Shown here: piece by piece, positions 50,815 through 59,294 of the stretch | How the letters are laid out: every line of letters starts with the position of its first letter | How positions within the stretch are numbered: position 1 is the first letter of the stretch | Origin: JBAYIE01 sp041665785 | GTDB lineage: Bacteria; Bacteroidota; Bacteroidia; UKL13-3 | Reading direction: 5' to 3' | Assembly: GCA_041665785.1 (NCBI GenBank) | Contig: JBAYIE010000004.1 | Location: 1 to 64,000 of the forward strand | Length of the DNA: 64,000 nt | Notes under the pieces: generated by a model | Seen by the model: the letters and a program-made list of their open reading frames with translations, nothing else | Database searches by the model: none | What the model was told of the DNA's origin: nothing | Translations under genes and position numbers: made by a program

Positions 50815-50915
50815 ATTATACAAATAATGTACATTCGTAGACAAAGATTGTCTAAAGTTGTCCAATTACAAGCAAATACCGTCTGTAAAATTATCCACAA
50901 CTAATGTCACATTAG
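50815..50915. promoter_or_regulatory. Divergent promoter/operator of the immunity region
   Basis: On the minus strand TTGTCT and TATAAT are 18 nt apart (50839-50844 and 50815-50820), a sigma-70-like leftward promoter. Three perfect palindromes overlap or flank it: AATGTACATT (50826-50835), AGACAAAGATTGTCT (50839-50853) and CTAATGTCACATTAG (50901-50915). The last ends 5 nt before the repressor ATG, suggesting autoregulation. Related half-sites (GTTGTCC, GTGGACA) recur between them. Confidence 0.65.
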
Positions 50916-50920
50916 TGGAC

Positions 50921-51337
50921 ATGAACAGGACACCAACGGACACACGCATTAAAGAGACTCACCGGGGCCATATTGTTAAACGGATTGTTGATAAATCAGG
51001 TTTACATGTGGTTCAAGTTTCAAAAATGATGGGTAGGAGTCGAGCACAGTTATATATTGATTTTGCGAATCCGGACATGGATTGGACAGTTATTGCAAAA
51101 ATCGGGAAAGTAATTAGACACGACTTCGCTCAAGAGTTCCCTGAATTCAATATGTACGCATCAATTGTTCAGGAACCGTCTTTAAAATATGGAGAGAGTG
51201 CAGATTTGGATCGGGCATTAATTGAGCTCGACAAATGGAAAACAATTGCTTACGAGAATCTGGCCAAGGCAGAACTCTGGAAGGACAAGTATCTAGATTT
51301 AATCGAAAGAACTACAAAACATTCAAAAGCCTCATAA
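50921..51337 (+). CDS. Putative phage repressor (CI-like)
   Basis: 138 residues from ATG 50921 (MNRTPTDTRIKETHRGHIVK), which sits directly after a palindrome; an earlier in-frame start would place the operator inside the gene. The helix-turn-helix is probably HIVKRIVDKSGLHVVQVSKMMGRSRAQLYIDF, and the C-terminal half is a coiled-coil-like helix (LDRALIELDKWKTIAYENLAKAELWK), likely for dimerisation. There is no LexA-type protease domain, so induction would differ from lambda. It lies next to attR. Confidence 0.68.
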   Translation: MNRTPTDTRIKETHRGHIVKRIVDKSGLHVVQVSKMMGRSRAQLYIDFANPDMDWTVIAKIGKVIRHDFAQEFPEFNMYASIVQEPSLKYGESADLDRALIELDKWKTIAYENLAKAELWKDKYLDLIERTTKHSKAS

Positions 51338-51343
51338 TCAGCC

Positions 51344-51360
51344 GGTGTCAGTTGGTGTCA
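51344..51360 (+). promoter_or_regulatory. Candidate integrase arm-type sites, right end
   Basis: GGTGTCA occurs at 51344-51350 and 51354-51360, 10 bp apart, some 55 bp inside attR. The same core is paired at 11204-11222 near attL. Confidence 0.48.
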
Positions 51361-51413
51361 CCTTAAACAAGCTAAAATGAGCGTAAAACCTAAAGAAATT
51401 GGTGGTACTGGAA

Positions 51414-51442
51414 AGGTTCAAATCCTGCCACCCCGACTAAGT
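51414..51442 (+). other. attR core (29 bp direct repeat)
   Basis: Exact copy of the tRNA-Pro 3' end at 11121-11149. Upstream of it the sequence is phage-specific (no tRNA 5' part), so it is the displaced copy that marks the right prophage boundary. Confidence 0.92.
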
Positions 51443-51469
51443 CCGGTACGGTAGTACCGGACTTTTTTT
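51441..51469 (+). terminator. Original tRNA-Pro terminator, displaced by the prophage
   Basis: A 9-bp perfect stem GTCCGGTAC/GTACCGGAC with loop GGTA is followed by seven T residues. Its first two bases belong to the att core. Before integration it would have stood directly behind tRNA-Pro. Confidence 0.85.
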
Positions 51470-51513
51470 ATTCCCAAACAACACAAGCTCGCTTGATGTT
51501 GTTTGGGAATAAA
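51467..51513. repeat. 17-bp inverted repeat
   Basis: TTTATTCCCAAACAACA is mirrored by TGTTGTTTGGGAATAAA across a 13-nt loop, immediately after the displaced terminator. Confidence 0.7.
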
Positions 51514-51635
51514 AAAAGTCCGAAACGTTGCGCAGCAACGGTTGGACTTAGTAGTCAAAACCTCCCCTTAGGATTATTTAAATCCTGCTCGCTTGATGTT
51601 GTATGAAAATAAAAAAAGTCCGAAACGTTGCGCAG
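51487..51635. repeat. Direct repeat of 49 bp, two copies 100 bp apart
   Basis: 51487-51535 and 51587-51635 share GCTCGCTTGATGTTGT...AATAAAAAAAGTCCGAAACG and on to GCGCAG with three mismatches. In copy 1 the right part is followed by a near-complement (GCAACGGTTGGACTT) that forms a terminator-like hairpin with a T-run on the minus strand. Confidence 0.75.
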
Positions 51636-51740
51636 AGACGCGATTCATCGCGTCTGAAAGATGATTCGCCATTCATTGCAACCAATTAATGATTCGCGAT
51701 AAATCGCGCTGGAATAAATGAGACGCGATAAATCGCGTCT
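51636..51740. repeat. Cluster of GACGCGAT-type palindromes
   Basis: AGACGCGATTCATCGCGTCT (51636-51655), a shorter GCGATAAATCGCGC (51696-51709) and AGACGCGATAAATCGCGTCT (51721-51740). The remaining 51741-52171 is AT-rich intergenic DNA without a convincing gene, leading into the respiratory cluster. Confidence 0.75.
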
Positions 51741-52098
51741 GTACGATGATTTAATATTCCTTTAATAAACGTTTATATATTAAATGAAATTTAATCGTCA
51801 GTGCATTCAAATTCCCGAAAGCTGCATTTTTCATCCCAATTTAATCAGCCATCGTTAAAAAGGAAGGAATGCGTTTGATGCAATATTGATGTATTCTTCA
51901 CCTGATTTTTGGTTACCCATGTTACAATTGCATTTTGCATGACAAACATTTTAGTAATAAGATGCAAACATCTTAAATAACACGTAGTTGTACAGCCTAC
52001 CTGTTTTGCAGCTGCTTTTCGCACTTAATTTATACTTGATTTTCCTGCGTTAGATAAGGCTTAAAATCGGTTTAACGTGAGCAAGGTCAAGGTCATTC

Positions 52099-52112
52099 TT
52101 GATGGCTATCAT
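52099..52112 (+). promoter_or_regulatory. FNR/CRP-type site candidate
   Basis: TTGATGGCTATCAT differs at one position from the TTGAT-N4-ATCAA consensus of FNR-family regulators and lies 60 nt before the first gene of the electron-transfer cluster. Oxygen-dependent control would make sense, but a single imperfect match is weak evidence. Confidence 0.3.
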
Positions 52113-52171
52113 TGTCGCCATAGGCTTGCTACAGCTAGTTTTGAACTCGAATTTCAATCAACCCTTAATAC

Positions 52172-53077
52172 ATGTTAAGTATGAACTCACTTAATCACAT
52201 CAGTAAAAAAATCCTCCTGGTTGCAATAGCAATCTCATCTGTCATCTTTTTAGAAAGATGTACCAAGGAAATCACACCTAAAGTAACTGTAAACGGACAA
52301 CGTAACGACGTTTACACAGACAAGGTATTATCCATCATCAATCCACAGGTTGAAGTACCGGTACCGGTTAACTTTACCATGGATGCCACTTACACACACG
52401 ACAAAACCCACAGCAACGACAACTGGAAATCGCGTTACTATGACTTTTCCGACACCTGGTTAACCGGACGTTTCGGAGATTTTGGATTCAGTCCAAAATT
52501 TGAATTCGACGGAACCGACCTTACCAAATGCAAAATGAACATGTGGGTAAGAGTTTCAACTGCCAGTACATCAGAAGCCGGTCGCGATGGTTACGGAAAA
52601 TGCGGACCGAATTATTTTGGTGTAGTGTACACCGATTCTAACAAAACTGCAGTAGATCCTCTTTGTGATACTGCCTGGTTCCGCGGCACTTCATTTACCA
52701 AACAAGGAAACGGATACCTGGTAAAAGGTACCATGACCTTTAACCGTTATTTACCTGCCAGTGGCAATGCCGATGGAACTCCAATCACCAAACCGGTTGA
52801 GGTTTATCTTTCCTACAACGGATCATATGACTTTGATACCAACAATGATGGAACTCCAGACAAAATGCGTGTAGGTTTCAGTGCCAAATTTAAATTCAAC
52901 CGTTCGGATTACATGGACAAAACGGCTACCAAAATGTATTTCCCATTCCCGAAAGCATCTGAAAAAGCCAATAGCGACTTAGGATTTGCCAGCAATAAAA
53001 CATACGGTGTTTGGTCTGGATCAGTTGCAGATGAAATGATCGTTGAATGCAATCATGTTTTCTTTAAGAATCACTAA
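52172..53077 (+). CDS. YceI-like lipoprotein
   Basis: 301 residues (an alternative ATG at 52181 gives 298). The hydrophobic N-terminus ends in a lipobox (SVIFLERC). The mature domain shows the YceI lipocalin-like pattern: an early FTMDATYTHDKTHSNDNW, later GYLVKGTMTFNRYL and RVGFSAKFKFNRSDYMD. YceI proteins bind isoprenoid or quinone-like lipids in the periplasm, which would suit the quinone-handling context, but the ligand is unknown. First gene of the cluster. Confidence 0.7.
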   Translation: MLSMNSLNHISKKILLVAIAISSVIFLERCTKEITPKVTVNGQRNDVYTDKVLSIINPQVEVPVPVNFTMDATYTHDKTHSNDNWKSRYYDFSDTWLTGRFGDFGFSPKFEFDGTDLTKCKMNMWVRVSTASTSEAGRDGYGKCGPNYFGVVYTDSNKTAVDPLCDTAWFRGTSFTKQGNGYLVKGTMTFNRYLPASGNADGTPITKPVEVYLSYNGSYDFDTNNDGTPDKMRVGFSAKFKFNRSDYMDKTATKMYFPFPKASEKANSDLGFASNKTYGVWSGSVADEMIVECNHVFFKNH

Positions 53078-53126
53078 TCCATCATCATTAACATTCAGGA
53101 ATCATTAAACAGTAAAAAATAAGAAT

Positions 53127-53552
53127 ATGAAAACCTTAAAATTATATATCGCAATAGCCGCAGTAGGTATCTTTACCATGGCTTCCTGCAACAAAGAGGA
53201 AACCAAAGATTATACTGAAACTTTTAAATACGACGTAGAGCATGGATCAACCGATGGCCAGGCACGCGTAAAAGGAAATGTTACCTATCTCAATGCCTCA
53301 AATGGTAATTCAGAGATAGCTCCATGGGCAGTTATTAAAATTGCCTCCGATACTACTTCCAAAGTGTTCAATCAATATTGGATGGCTGACTCCGTTGGCT
53401 TTTACAATGTTAAGGGTTTAGGTGTGGGTAGTTATTATATAACTGCACAGTACACAGATCAGTTCACCGGAGCGAAGTTTACTTCACCGGGAGCAATCGT
53501 AATCGTCAACAACAGCGTAGATGATGTTGTTCTGAACCTTCAAACGAAGTAG
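53127..53552 (+). CDS. Lipoprotein with Ig-like fold
   Basis: 141 residues with lipobox FTMASC. The mature part is a single beta-sandwich (RVKGNVTYLNASNGNSEIAPWAVIKIA...VKGLGVGSYYITAQYTDQF) like carboxypeptidase-regulatory/SpaA modules. No haem motif. A strong terminator follows, so the first two genes may form their own transcript or be attenuated there. Confidence 0.65.
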   Translation: MKTLKLYIAIAAVGIFTMASCNKEETKDYTETFKYDVEHGSTDGQARVKGNVTYLNASNGNSEIAPWAVIKIASDTTSKVFNQYWMADSVGFYNVKGLGVGSYYITAQYTDQFTGAKFTSPGAIVIVNNSVDDVVLNLQTK

Positions 53553-53572
53553 TTTTTTCATAATGTGGTAGG

Positions 53573-53607
53573 CCGGGGGCGGCTGAAAGGCTCCCCCGGT
53601 TTTTTTC
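53573..53607 (+). terminator. Intrinsic terminator within the cluster
   Basis: CCGGGGG and CCCCCGG form a 7-bp GC-only stem around a short loop (CGGCTGAAAGGCT), then eight T residues. It separates the first two genes from the cytochrome genes. Confidence 0.85.
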
Positions 53608-53652
53608 AAAATATAGCCTGGAGACAATTCTAAAATTAATAAATAAAGTGTT

Positions 53653-55035
53653 GTGAAAACCATCAATTCCAAAGTGCTCATTCATTCTCTTTTTGCAATG
53701 ATACTGCTTGTGTCATGTAACAGGGATTATGTATACGAAGCACCACCACCGCCACCGCCGCATGTAGCCGGCAAGACTTCAACCCTTGAAGCCTGGAAAA
53801 CGACCTCTAACCCAAATGCTGTTTCAAGTCCTTTCTGGAAAAACAGCGATTACTATGAAGTGGTTTCTGAGAACATGAGTACCGGTCTTACCTATTCCGA
53901 CGGATGGTTAAATATGACAGGCACATTCAATGGTAAAACCGATTTCAACAAAGGCAATGATCCGCGCATGGTGTTGAAAGCTGCCTACGATGATCAGAAC
54001 CTCTATATTTATGCCGAATGGAAAGATACAACAGTTAACCTTTCAGAAGGAAGCTGGTTGTTTTACGGCCCTTCAGATCCTAAAAAAGCAGATGTGAATG
54101 CCAATTGGACCTCACAACGCAATACCGATCGAATCGCTTTTGCATTCGATATCGATAATGCTGCTGGTACGGCCGGTAGCTTTGCCACAGTTGGTTGTCA
54201 GGCTGCTTGCCATGGAAGCGGAGCTTCTGCTACCATGTACCCGACTGCAGGTAAAGTAGATATCTGGGATTGGAATCTGGCTACGTCAGTTCCTTTGGGT
54301 TATGTGCAGGATAAAGTTGCAACATCTACCGGACTTGCACACGATGCAGGTACACCATCAGCAGTGCGCAACGCAGTAAATTCAGGTAACCCTTCGCGTT
54401 CAGGACCTGCTTACGAGTGGGATACAACCAACCAATATTATACCAATCCATTTGGTCAAAAAGTATTGTTGAACAAGAACTTTTACCTTTTAAATAAAGC
54501 GGCCATGATTGGTGATGCAGCCAATGGCAAAGTATTATACGATAAACCATCGGCTCCCGGCGATTGCATTTCGTGTCACGGAGCAGAAGGTGTTGGTGGC
54601 AGTGAAATGGCTGTGAATTCGATCAATTATAACAAAGATACACGCGAAGCCCTTATCCATAAAATGGATGATGTATCCGATATGAGTCCATACTGGGCTG
54701 CTTTAACGCTTGCCGAAAAAAATGATATCATCACGTATATGCGCGGATTATCCGGCGTACCGGGATATTACCTGCAAACTCCATCAGGAAGTTGCAGCGA
54801 CGTGCTTACACAAACAAATATTACACCTACTGAAGTAGACAATGCATCCCTTAATGCTAAAAACAAACACGGTATGTATAAAGTGGTAATTATCCGTAAG
54901 CTAAAAACCAACAATCCGGACGATGTACAATTTGATCTCAATGCAAAGAAGACTTACACTTTTGGTGTGGCTTTAATGGACAACGACGGACGCAATCATA
55001 TCGGATCAAAAATGATAACATTAACCTTTAAATAA
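53653..55035 (+). CDS. Haem-binding lipoprotein: ethylbenzene-dehydrogenase-type domain plus cytochrome c
   Basis: 460 residues with a GTG start (no ATG fits) and a lipobox (ILLVSC). The first 280 residues resemble the haem-binding gamma subunit of the DMSO-reductase/ethylbenzene dehydrogenase group: LKAAYDDQNLYIYAEWKDTT, RIAFAFDID, then VGCQAACHG (CxxxCH near 182-187). A class I cytochrome c domain is inserted near residues 290-370 with CISCHGAEG (305-309), and the remaining EB_dh-like strands follow. It could pass electrons between periplasmic partners. No catalytic molybdopterin subunit is encoded nearby. Confidence 0.75.
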   Translation: MKTINSKVLIHSLFAMILLVSCNRDYVYEAPPPPPPHVAGKTSTLEAWKTTSNPNAVSSPFWKNSDYYEVVSENMSTGLTYSDGWLNMTGTFNGKTDFNKGNDPRMVLKAAYDDQNLYIYAEWKDTTVNLSEGSWLFYGPSDPKKADVNANWTSQRNTDRIAFAFDIDNAAGTAGSFATVGCQAACHGSGASATMYPTAGKVDIWDWNLATSVPLGYVQDKVATSTGLAHDAGTPSAVRNAVNSGNPSRSGPAYEWDTTNQYYTNPFGQKVLLNKNFYLLNKAAMIGDAANGKVLYDKPSAPGDCISCHGAEGVGGSEMAVNSINYNKDTREALIHKMDDVSDMSPYWAALTLAEKNDIITYMRGLSGVPGYYLQTPSGSCSDVLTQTNITPTEVDNASLNAKNKHGMYKVVIIRKLKTNNPDDVQFDLNAKKTYTFGVALMDNDGRNHIGSKMITLTFK

Positions 55036-55036
55036 C

Positions 55037-55420
55037 ATGGACATGAGAAAGATAGTAACGCTTATCCTTTGCATAACAGCGATTGCCCTGGTCTCATGCC
55101 GGAAGGACTATTACGCTCCTCCACCAGCATTGGACCTCAACAAACCAATAAGTTTTAAAGCCGATGTGATGCCTGTTTTTATAGCATCCTGTTATGGTTC
55201 CGGTTGTCACGATAAAGGTATTGCACCGGATCTTACACCCGAGAACGCATATGATCAGCTGACTTTGTTGGGTTACGTGGATACCACTGATGCGGAAGGA
55301 TCAAAACTGTATGCTCGTATGATAAGCACTTCTGCTCCAATGCCACCTGCCGGTGTGTTGAGCGGAGAAGAAACAAATAAAATTTTAGCCTGGATAAAAC
55401 AGGGAGCTCAAAACAATTAA
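55037..55420 (+). CDS. Small c-type cytochrome lipoprotein with CxxxxCH motif
   Basis: 127 residues with lipobox ALVSC. A single haem site has the widened spacing CYGSGCH (residues 51-57), seen in planctomycete-type cytochromes and related Bacteroidota proteins. A likely axial Met lies in SAPMPPAG. Starts 1 nt after the previous stop, so translation is coupled. Confidence 0.75.
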   Translation: MDMRKIVTLILCITAIALVSCRKDYYAPPPALDLNKPISFKADVMPVFIASCYGSGCHDKGIAPDLTPENAYDQLTLLGYVDTTDAEGSKLYARMISTSAPMPPAGVLSGEETNKILAWIKQGAQNN

Positions 55421-55438
55421 TCTGTAATTAATAAGAAT

Positions 55439-56368
55439 ATGAAAAGTATACGTCAAATTTCAATGAACAGAATCAGAAACACCATTTGTGTGTGCCTGAT
55501 GGGACTTTGGGTATTTCCGGTTACAGCCCAGGAAACTCCTGCAACTGAACCTGAACCTACGCCTTCGGTAACTCCGGTGAAACGGACATTCGAAAATGCC
55601 ATTTTGGTTAATAACCAAACCGTTGAAACCAATTCCAAAAACGAACTGGGCATGCTGATACAACATCGTTTTGGTGTGATTGAAGATGGTACCGATTTGT
55701 GGGGCATTTATGCTCCGGCTAATATTCGTCTGGGTGTAAATTATGGAATTACCAAAGACCTCACTGTAGGTTTAGGAGTTACCAAAAGCATGATGCAATA
55801 TGATCTGGAATGGAAATACAAAATTCTGCGGCAGTCTAAAAATGGCGGATCACCGGTTACCTTAACCTACTATGGCGACCTGGCCCGCAGCGAAGCCGGA
55901 AGTTCCCTGTTCAAAAATCAGAAAAACGAACTGGTAGAATCCAACCGCCTCACCTTTTATCATGAATTGATGGTAGCGCATAAATTGAATAGTGAGATGT
56001 CGTTTCAGGCCAGCCTCAATTATTCGCACAAAAATATTACCGACAGTATGATACTAACGCACGACAGAATTGGTGTATCCATTATGGGTCGTTATAAATT
56101 CAGTCCTCAGTCGTCGGTGTATTTCGCCTACAATCAGAATATCATGTCGCTTGATAATGATCTGAAACCACTCGATAATCCGAAGGATCCATTAAAACCA
56201 GACTTTACGATTGGATATGAAGTATCTACCGGTAGCCACCAGTTTCAGGTGTTTTTATGTTCGGCAGATGGTATCCTGAATCAGGATATTCGATTTAACA
56301 ATCCCAACGATTTCTTTAACAAGCAAATGCTGATTGGTTTTAATATCACCCGTCAGTGGGGCTTCTGA
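55439..56368 (+). CDS. Outer-membrane beta-barrel protein (DUF5777-like)
   Basis: 309 residues with a signal peptide ending ...WVFPVTAQ. After a Pro/Thr-rich linker the sequence is a series of amphipathic beta-strands (LGMLIQHRFGVIEDGTDLWGIYAPANIRLGVNYGI) and ends in an aromatic residue (RQWGF), as in outer-membrane barrels. The pattern matches proteins I know as DUF5777, which co-occur with cytochromes and YceI proteins. Exact role unknown. Confidence 0.75.
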   Translation: MKSIRQISMNRIRNTICVCLMGLWVFPVTAQETPATEPEPTPSVTPVKRTFENAILVNNQTVETNSKNELGMLIQHRFGVIEDGTDLWGIYAPANIRLGVNYGITKDLTVGLGVTKSMMQYDLEWKYKILRQSKNGGSPVTLTYYGDLARSEAGSSLFKNQKNELVESNRLTFYHELMVAHKLNSEMSFQASLNYSHKNITDSMILTHDRIGVSIMGRYKFSPQSSVYFAYNQNIMSLDNDLKPLDNPKDPLKPDFTIGYEVSTGSHQFQVFLCSADGILNQDIRFNNPNDFFNKQMLIGFNITRQWGF

Positions 56369-56399
56369 AAATTTTAAACTACCATAATTCACACGTCGT

Positions 56400-57335
56400 A
56401 TGAGCAACGAAAAAAACAGTTCCAAAAGCAGGAGAGATTTCCTGAGATTGGGATTACTTACCGGAGGATCTGTAATTGCCGGAGTGGGTATAACACAAGC
56501 TTTGCAAAATGATGATCCCAAAGCAACGGGTGAAAAAGTTAAAGTGCTGACAGCGGATGGAAAACTGATCGAAGTGGATAGCAGTTTGGTTGCCCATCCA
56601 GCTGAAGGAAAACTAAAAGAGTTCTCAGTACGGGAAGGAATAGCCGGCAAAAAATTTGTCATGGTTATTGACCTGGCCAAATGTGCCAATGCGCGCAAAT
56701 GTGTGGAAGGTTGTCAGAAAATGCATAACATGTTGCCTCCATTGGAATGGATCAAGGTAAAGAAAATGCAGGATGCAGATCTGACCGCACCGTATTGGAT
56801 GCCACAGCCTTGTTTCCATTGCGATAATCCTCCATGTACCAAAGTTTGTCCGGTAGATGCAACATTTAAGCGCACCGATGGAATTGTTGCAGTAGATAAT
56901 GACCGTTGTATCGGGTGTAAATTCTGTATGGCAGCTTGTCCGTATTCAGCCAGAACTTTCAATTTCGGAAGACCACAGCAACAGGAGTTTTACGAAGAAC
57001 ACAAAGAAGATAAAGACAAATGTCATTCGGCCAATCGCGCCATGACGGAAGGAACTGTTTCCAAATGTGATTTTTGTCCGGAACACGCCGCTGAGGGCGT
57101 ACTGCCTAGTTGCGTTACCGATTGCCCGAATGGTACTATTTTATTTGGAGATGAAATGGAAGATACTGTAACCAATGGTACTGATACTTACCGCCTGAAG
57201 GAATTGCTGGAGAAACGTGCAGCGTATCGTCAATTTGAGGAGCTGGGAACCAAGCCGCGTGTGTACTACTTACCACCGGTGAAGCGCGAGTTTCCATTTG
57301 AGGATGCAACTGAAGCAATCAATACCGAAGAATAG
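56400..57335 (+). CDS. Tat-exported 4Fe-4S ferredoxin subunit (NrfC/PsrB-like)
   Basis: 311 residues with a twin-arginine signal (KSRRDFLRLGLLTGGS). Four cysteine clusters of the DmsB/PsrB/NrfC type bind four [4Fe-4S] centres: CANARKCVEGC, CFHCDNPPCTKVCP, CIGCKFCMAACPY and the group CDFC...CVTDCPNGT. It should relay electrons between the membrane NrfD-like subunit and a periplasmic partner. The catalytic subunit that normally accompanies it is not encoded here. Confidence 0.9.
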   Translation: MSNEKNSSKSRRDFLRLGLLTGGSVIAGVGITQALQNDDPKATGEKVKVLTADGKLIEVDSSLVAHPAEGKLKEFSVREGIAGKKFVMVIDLAKCANARKCVEGCQKMHNMLPPLEWIKVKKMQDADLTAPYWMPQPCFHCDNPPCTKVCPVDATFKRTDGIVAVDNDRCIGCKFCMAACPYSARTFNFGRPQQQEFYEEHKEDKDKCHSANRAMTEGTVSKCDFCPEHAAEGVLPSCVTDCPNGTILFGDEMEDTVTNGTDTYRLKELLEKRAAYRQFEELGTKPRVYYLPPVKREFPFEDATEAINTEE

Positions 57336-57362
57336 CACTTGAACCATTAAAATTCTTAAATC

Positions 57363-58745
57363 ATGTTTGGACTAAATAAATCAATCTTCCCTGAGGTTAA
57401 AGAAACCTACACACAGGAAGAATATATGACCATGAAAGACGACTTGTTTCGTCCGGTTCAAAAAATCGGACGATGGGGTTGGATCTGGATCTTTTTTCTC
57501 TCGGCCATTTGCTTAGCCGGTGTGTATGCTTATTATCTGCAGGAAACAGAAAGCAAGTATGTAACCATCAGCTTGCGCGATTATACCATGTGGGGTGTAT
57601 ATATCAGCAATTTCGTATTTTTTGTAGCACTGAGTCTGATCGGAGTATTGATGTCGGCGGTTCTCAAATTCACCAATTTCGAATGGTACAGACCCCTTTC
57701 GCGTATGGCCGAAATCATCGCTGTGGCATCTATTATGCTGGCCGGTGTTAGTATCGTAGTGGCTATGGGACGTCCGGATCGCCTGCATTATTTGTTTCTT
57801 TATGGACGTATTCAATCGCCGATCGTATGGGATGTTATTGTGATCATGACTTATTGTGTTACCAGTATATTGTTCATGTTGCTGCCATTAATTCCAACCA
57901 TTGCTACCAGTAAATACCATTTAAAAAACAAACCGAAATGGCAAATGAAAATGTATGAACTTCTTTCATTTGGTTGGGTTGGTTCACCTGAACAGTGGAA
58001 ATTGTTGAAACGCAGCATGCGTATATTGACTATTCTTTTGATTCCGTTAGGTGTATCTATACATACTGTAACAGCCTGGTTGTTTGCCACCACTTTACGT
58101 TCAGAGTGGGACTCATCCAACTTTGGTGCTTATTTTGTTTCGGGAGCGTTTTTGTTGGGAACAGCGGCTATCATTGTTGCCGTATTTGCCTTTCGAAAAG
58201 CATACAGTTTACAAAAATACCTCACCGAAAAGCATTTCGATTTTCTGGGAAAGACTCTGGTATTTATGTCGTTGATTTATTTGTATTTTAATATAAATGA
58301 ATACCTGGTTCCGGCTTATAAAATGTCGGGTCTTCACGCGAATCACTTACTGGATATGTTTGTAGGTGATGAAGCCCCATTTTACTGGTCAGTTGTTTTC
58401 TTTGGTATTCTGATGCCGGCTATCCTTCCGCTATTTCCAAAAATGCGTAAACCTTTACCTTTAACTATTCTTGCCATAACTGTGGTTATTGCGGCATGGT
58501 TTAAACGTTACCTTATTGTTATCCCCGGTTTGATGCATCCGTATATGCCAATTCAGGATGTACCTGAATCGTGGAAGCATTATTTCCCCAGCCTGATAGA
58601 AATGACTATTGTGGCAGCCACATTCGCAGCCATGTTGCTCATTGTAACTGTATTCTCGCGCCTGTTCCCAATCATTTCTGTATGGGAAGTTGCTGAAGGC
58701 AACCTGAAAAAAAACAATAATGGAGAAGAAGATGAAAACGACTAA
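57363..58745 (+). CDS. NrfD/PsrC-like quinone-reactive membrane subunit
   Basis: 460 residues with eight to ten transmembrane segments. The family oxidises or reduces menaquinone and exchanges electrons with the iron-sulfur subunit, here encoded 27 nt upstream. Typical stretches are GVYISNFVFFVALSLIGVLMSAVLK, AVASIMLAGVSIVVAMGRPDRLHYLFLYGR and IPLGVSIHTVTAWLFATTLR. The protein is longer than plain NrfD and more like the subunit of alternative complex III. It is followed by a small membrane protein gene that overlaps it. Confidence 0.88.
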   Translation: MFGLNKSIFPEVKETYTQEEYMTMKDDLFRPVQKIGRWGWIWIFFLSAICLAGVYAYYLQETESKYVTISLRDYTMWGVYISNFVFFVALSLIGVLMSAVLKFTNFEWYRPLSRMAEIIAVASIMLAGVSIVVAMGRPDRLHYLFLYGRIQSPIVWDVIVIMTYCVTSILFMLLPLIPTIATSKYHLKNKPKWQMKMYELLSFGWVGSPEQWKLLKRSMRILTILLIPLGVSIHTVTAWLFATTLRSEWDSSNFGAYFVSGAFLLGTAAIIVAVFAFRKAYSLQKYLTEKHFDFLGKTLVFMSLIYLYFNINEYLVPAYKMSGLHANHLLDMFVGDEAPFYWSVVFFGILMPAILPLFPKMRKPLPLTILAITVVIAAWFKRYLIVIPGLMHPYMPIQDVPESWKHYFPSLIEMTIVAATFAAMLLIVTVFSRLFPIISVWEVAEGNLKKNNNGEEDEND

Positions 58746-59286
58746 AAGAATAGTTATTACCCTGTTGATGCTCCTTCCTTTTATGGGATGGGCTCAGGAT
58801 AAAGAAGCAACACTGACTATGAGCTTCGATATTGAGGACAGCATTAAAACTGCCATTGTTTTGGTTGAAGATGCCGGAGTTCCTGCCGCTGAAGTAGAAG
58901 TCAAATTGTTTGCAGAACGTCTGGGTGGTTTGTTGCCATTAGGTGAAGCAACTACAGACGAGAGCGGGGAAGCACGGTTTGAATTTCCGGTCGATCTTCC
59001 GGGCGACGACCAGCATATCATACATGTGATTGCAAAAGTGGAGGAGAATGATATTTATATGGATACCGAAATAAGCGAAGATATTGCGTGGGGGGTTGCA
59101 CCCAATATGGACATCTTAAAACCCCTGGAACGCTCCTTATCAGCCGGCAGAGCCCGTGCGCCTATCTATTTCATCCTCGCCTCTGTGCTAATTATAATTG
59201 GTATTTGGGGAACATTATGCTACATTGTATACCAATTATTCCGTTTGCGTAAGCTTGGCACGGTAAATGATCAAAATTATCTATAA
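58732..59286 (+). CDS. Membrane-anchored Ig-like protein
   Basis: 184 residues from ATG 58732 (MKTTKRIVITLLML), overlapping the NrfD-like gene by 14 nt. Signal peptide ending GWAQ, an Ig-like/carboxypeptidase-regulatory domain (AEVEVKLFAERLGGLLPLGEATTDESGEARFEFPVDLPGD) and a C-terminal transmembrane helix (YFILASVLIIIGIWGTLCYIVYQL). It may serve as an assembly or accessory subunit of the membrane complex. Confidence 0.65.
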   Translation: MKTTKRIVITLLMLLPFMGWAQDKEATLTMSFDIEDSIKTAIVLVEDAGVPAAEVEVKLFAERLGGLLPLGEATTDESGEARFEFPVDLPGDDQHIIHVIAKVEENDIYMDTEISEDIAWGVAPNMDILKPLERSLSAGRARAPIYFILASVLIIIGIWGTLCYIVYQLFRLRKLGTVNDQNYL

Positions 59287-59294
59287 TCCTAAAT

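Larger units (their letters stand above)
11121..51442. mobile_element. Integrated siphovirus-like prophage, about 40.3 kb
   Basis: The limits are set by 29-bp identical direct repeats at 11121-11149 and 51414-51442, the first being the 3' end of tRNA-Pro. The element contains integrase, repressor and Cro-like regulators, methyltransferases, primase-helicase, a diversity-generating retroelement, head, terminase, portal, lysis and tail genes including a tape measure. No contractile sheath gene was recognised, so a long non-contractile tail is the best guess. Structural, packaging, lysis and replication functions are all present and none of the key genes is visibly broken, so it may be inducible. 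Confidence 0.95.

Noticed and set aside
51636..51740. CRISPR array
   Set aside because: The palindromic units are irregularly spaced, only three in number and have no spacer-like unique segments of constant length; no cas genes are present.
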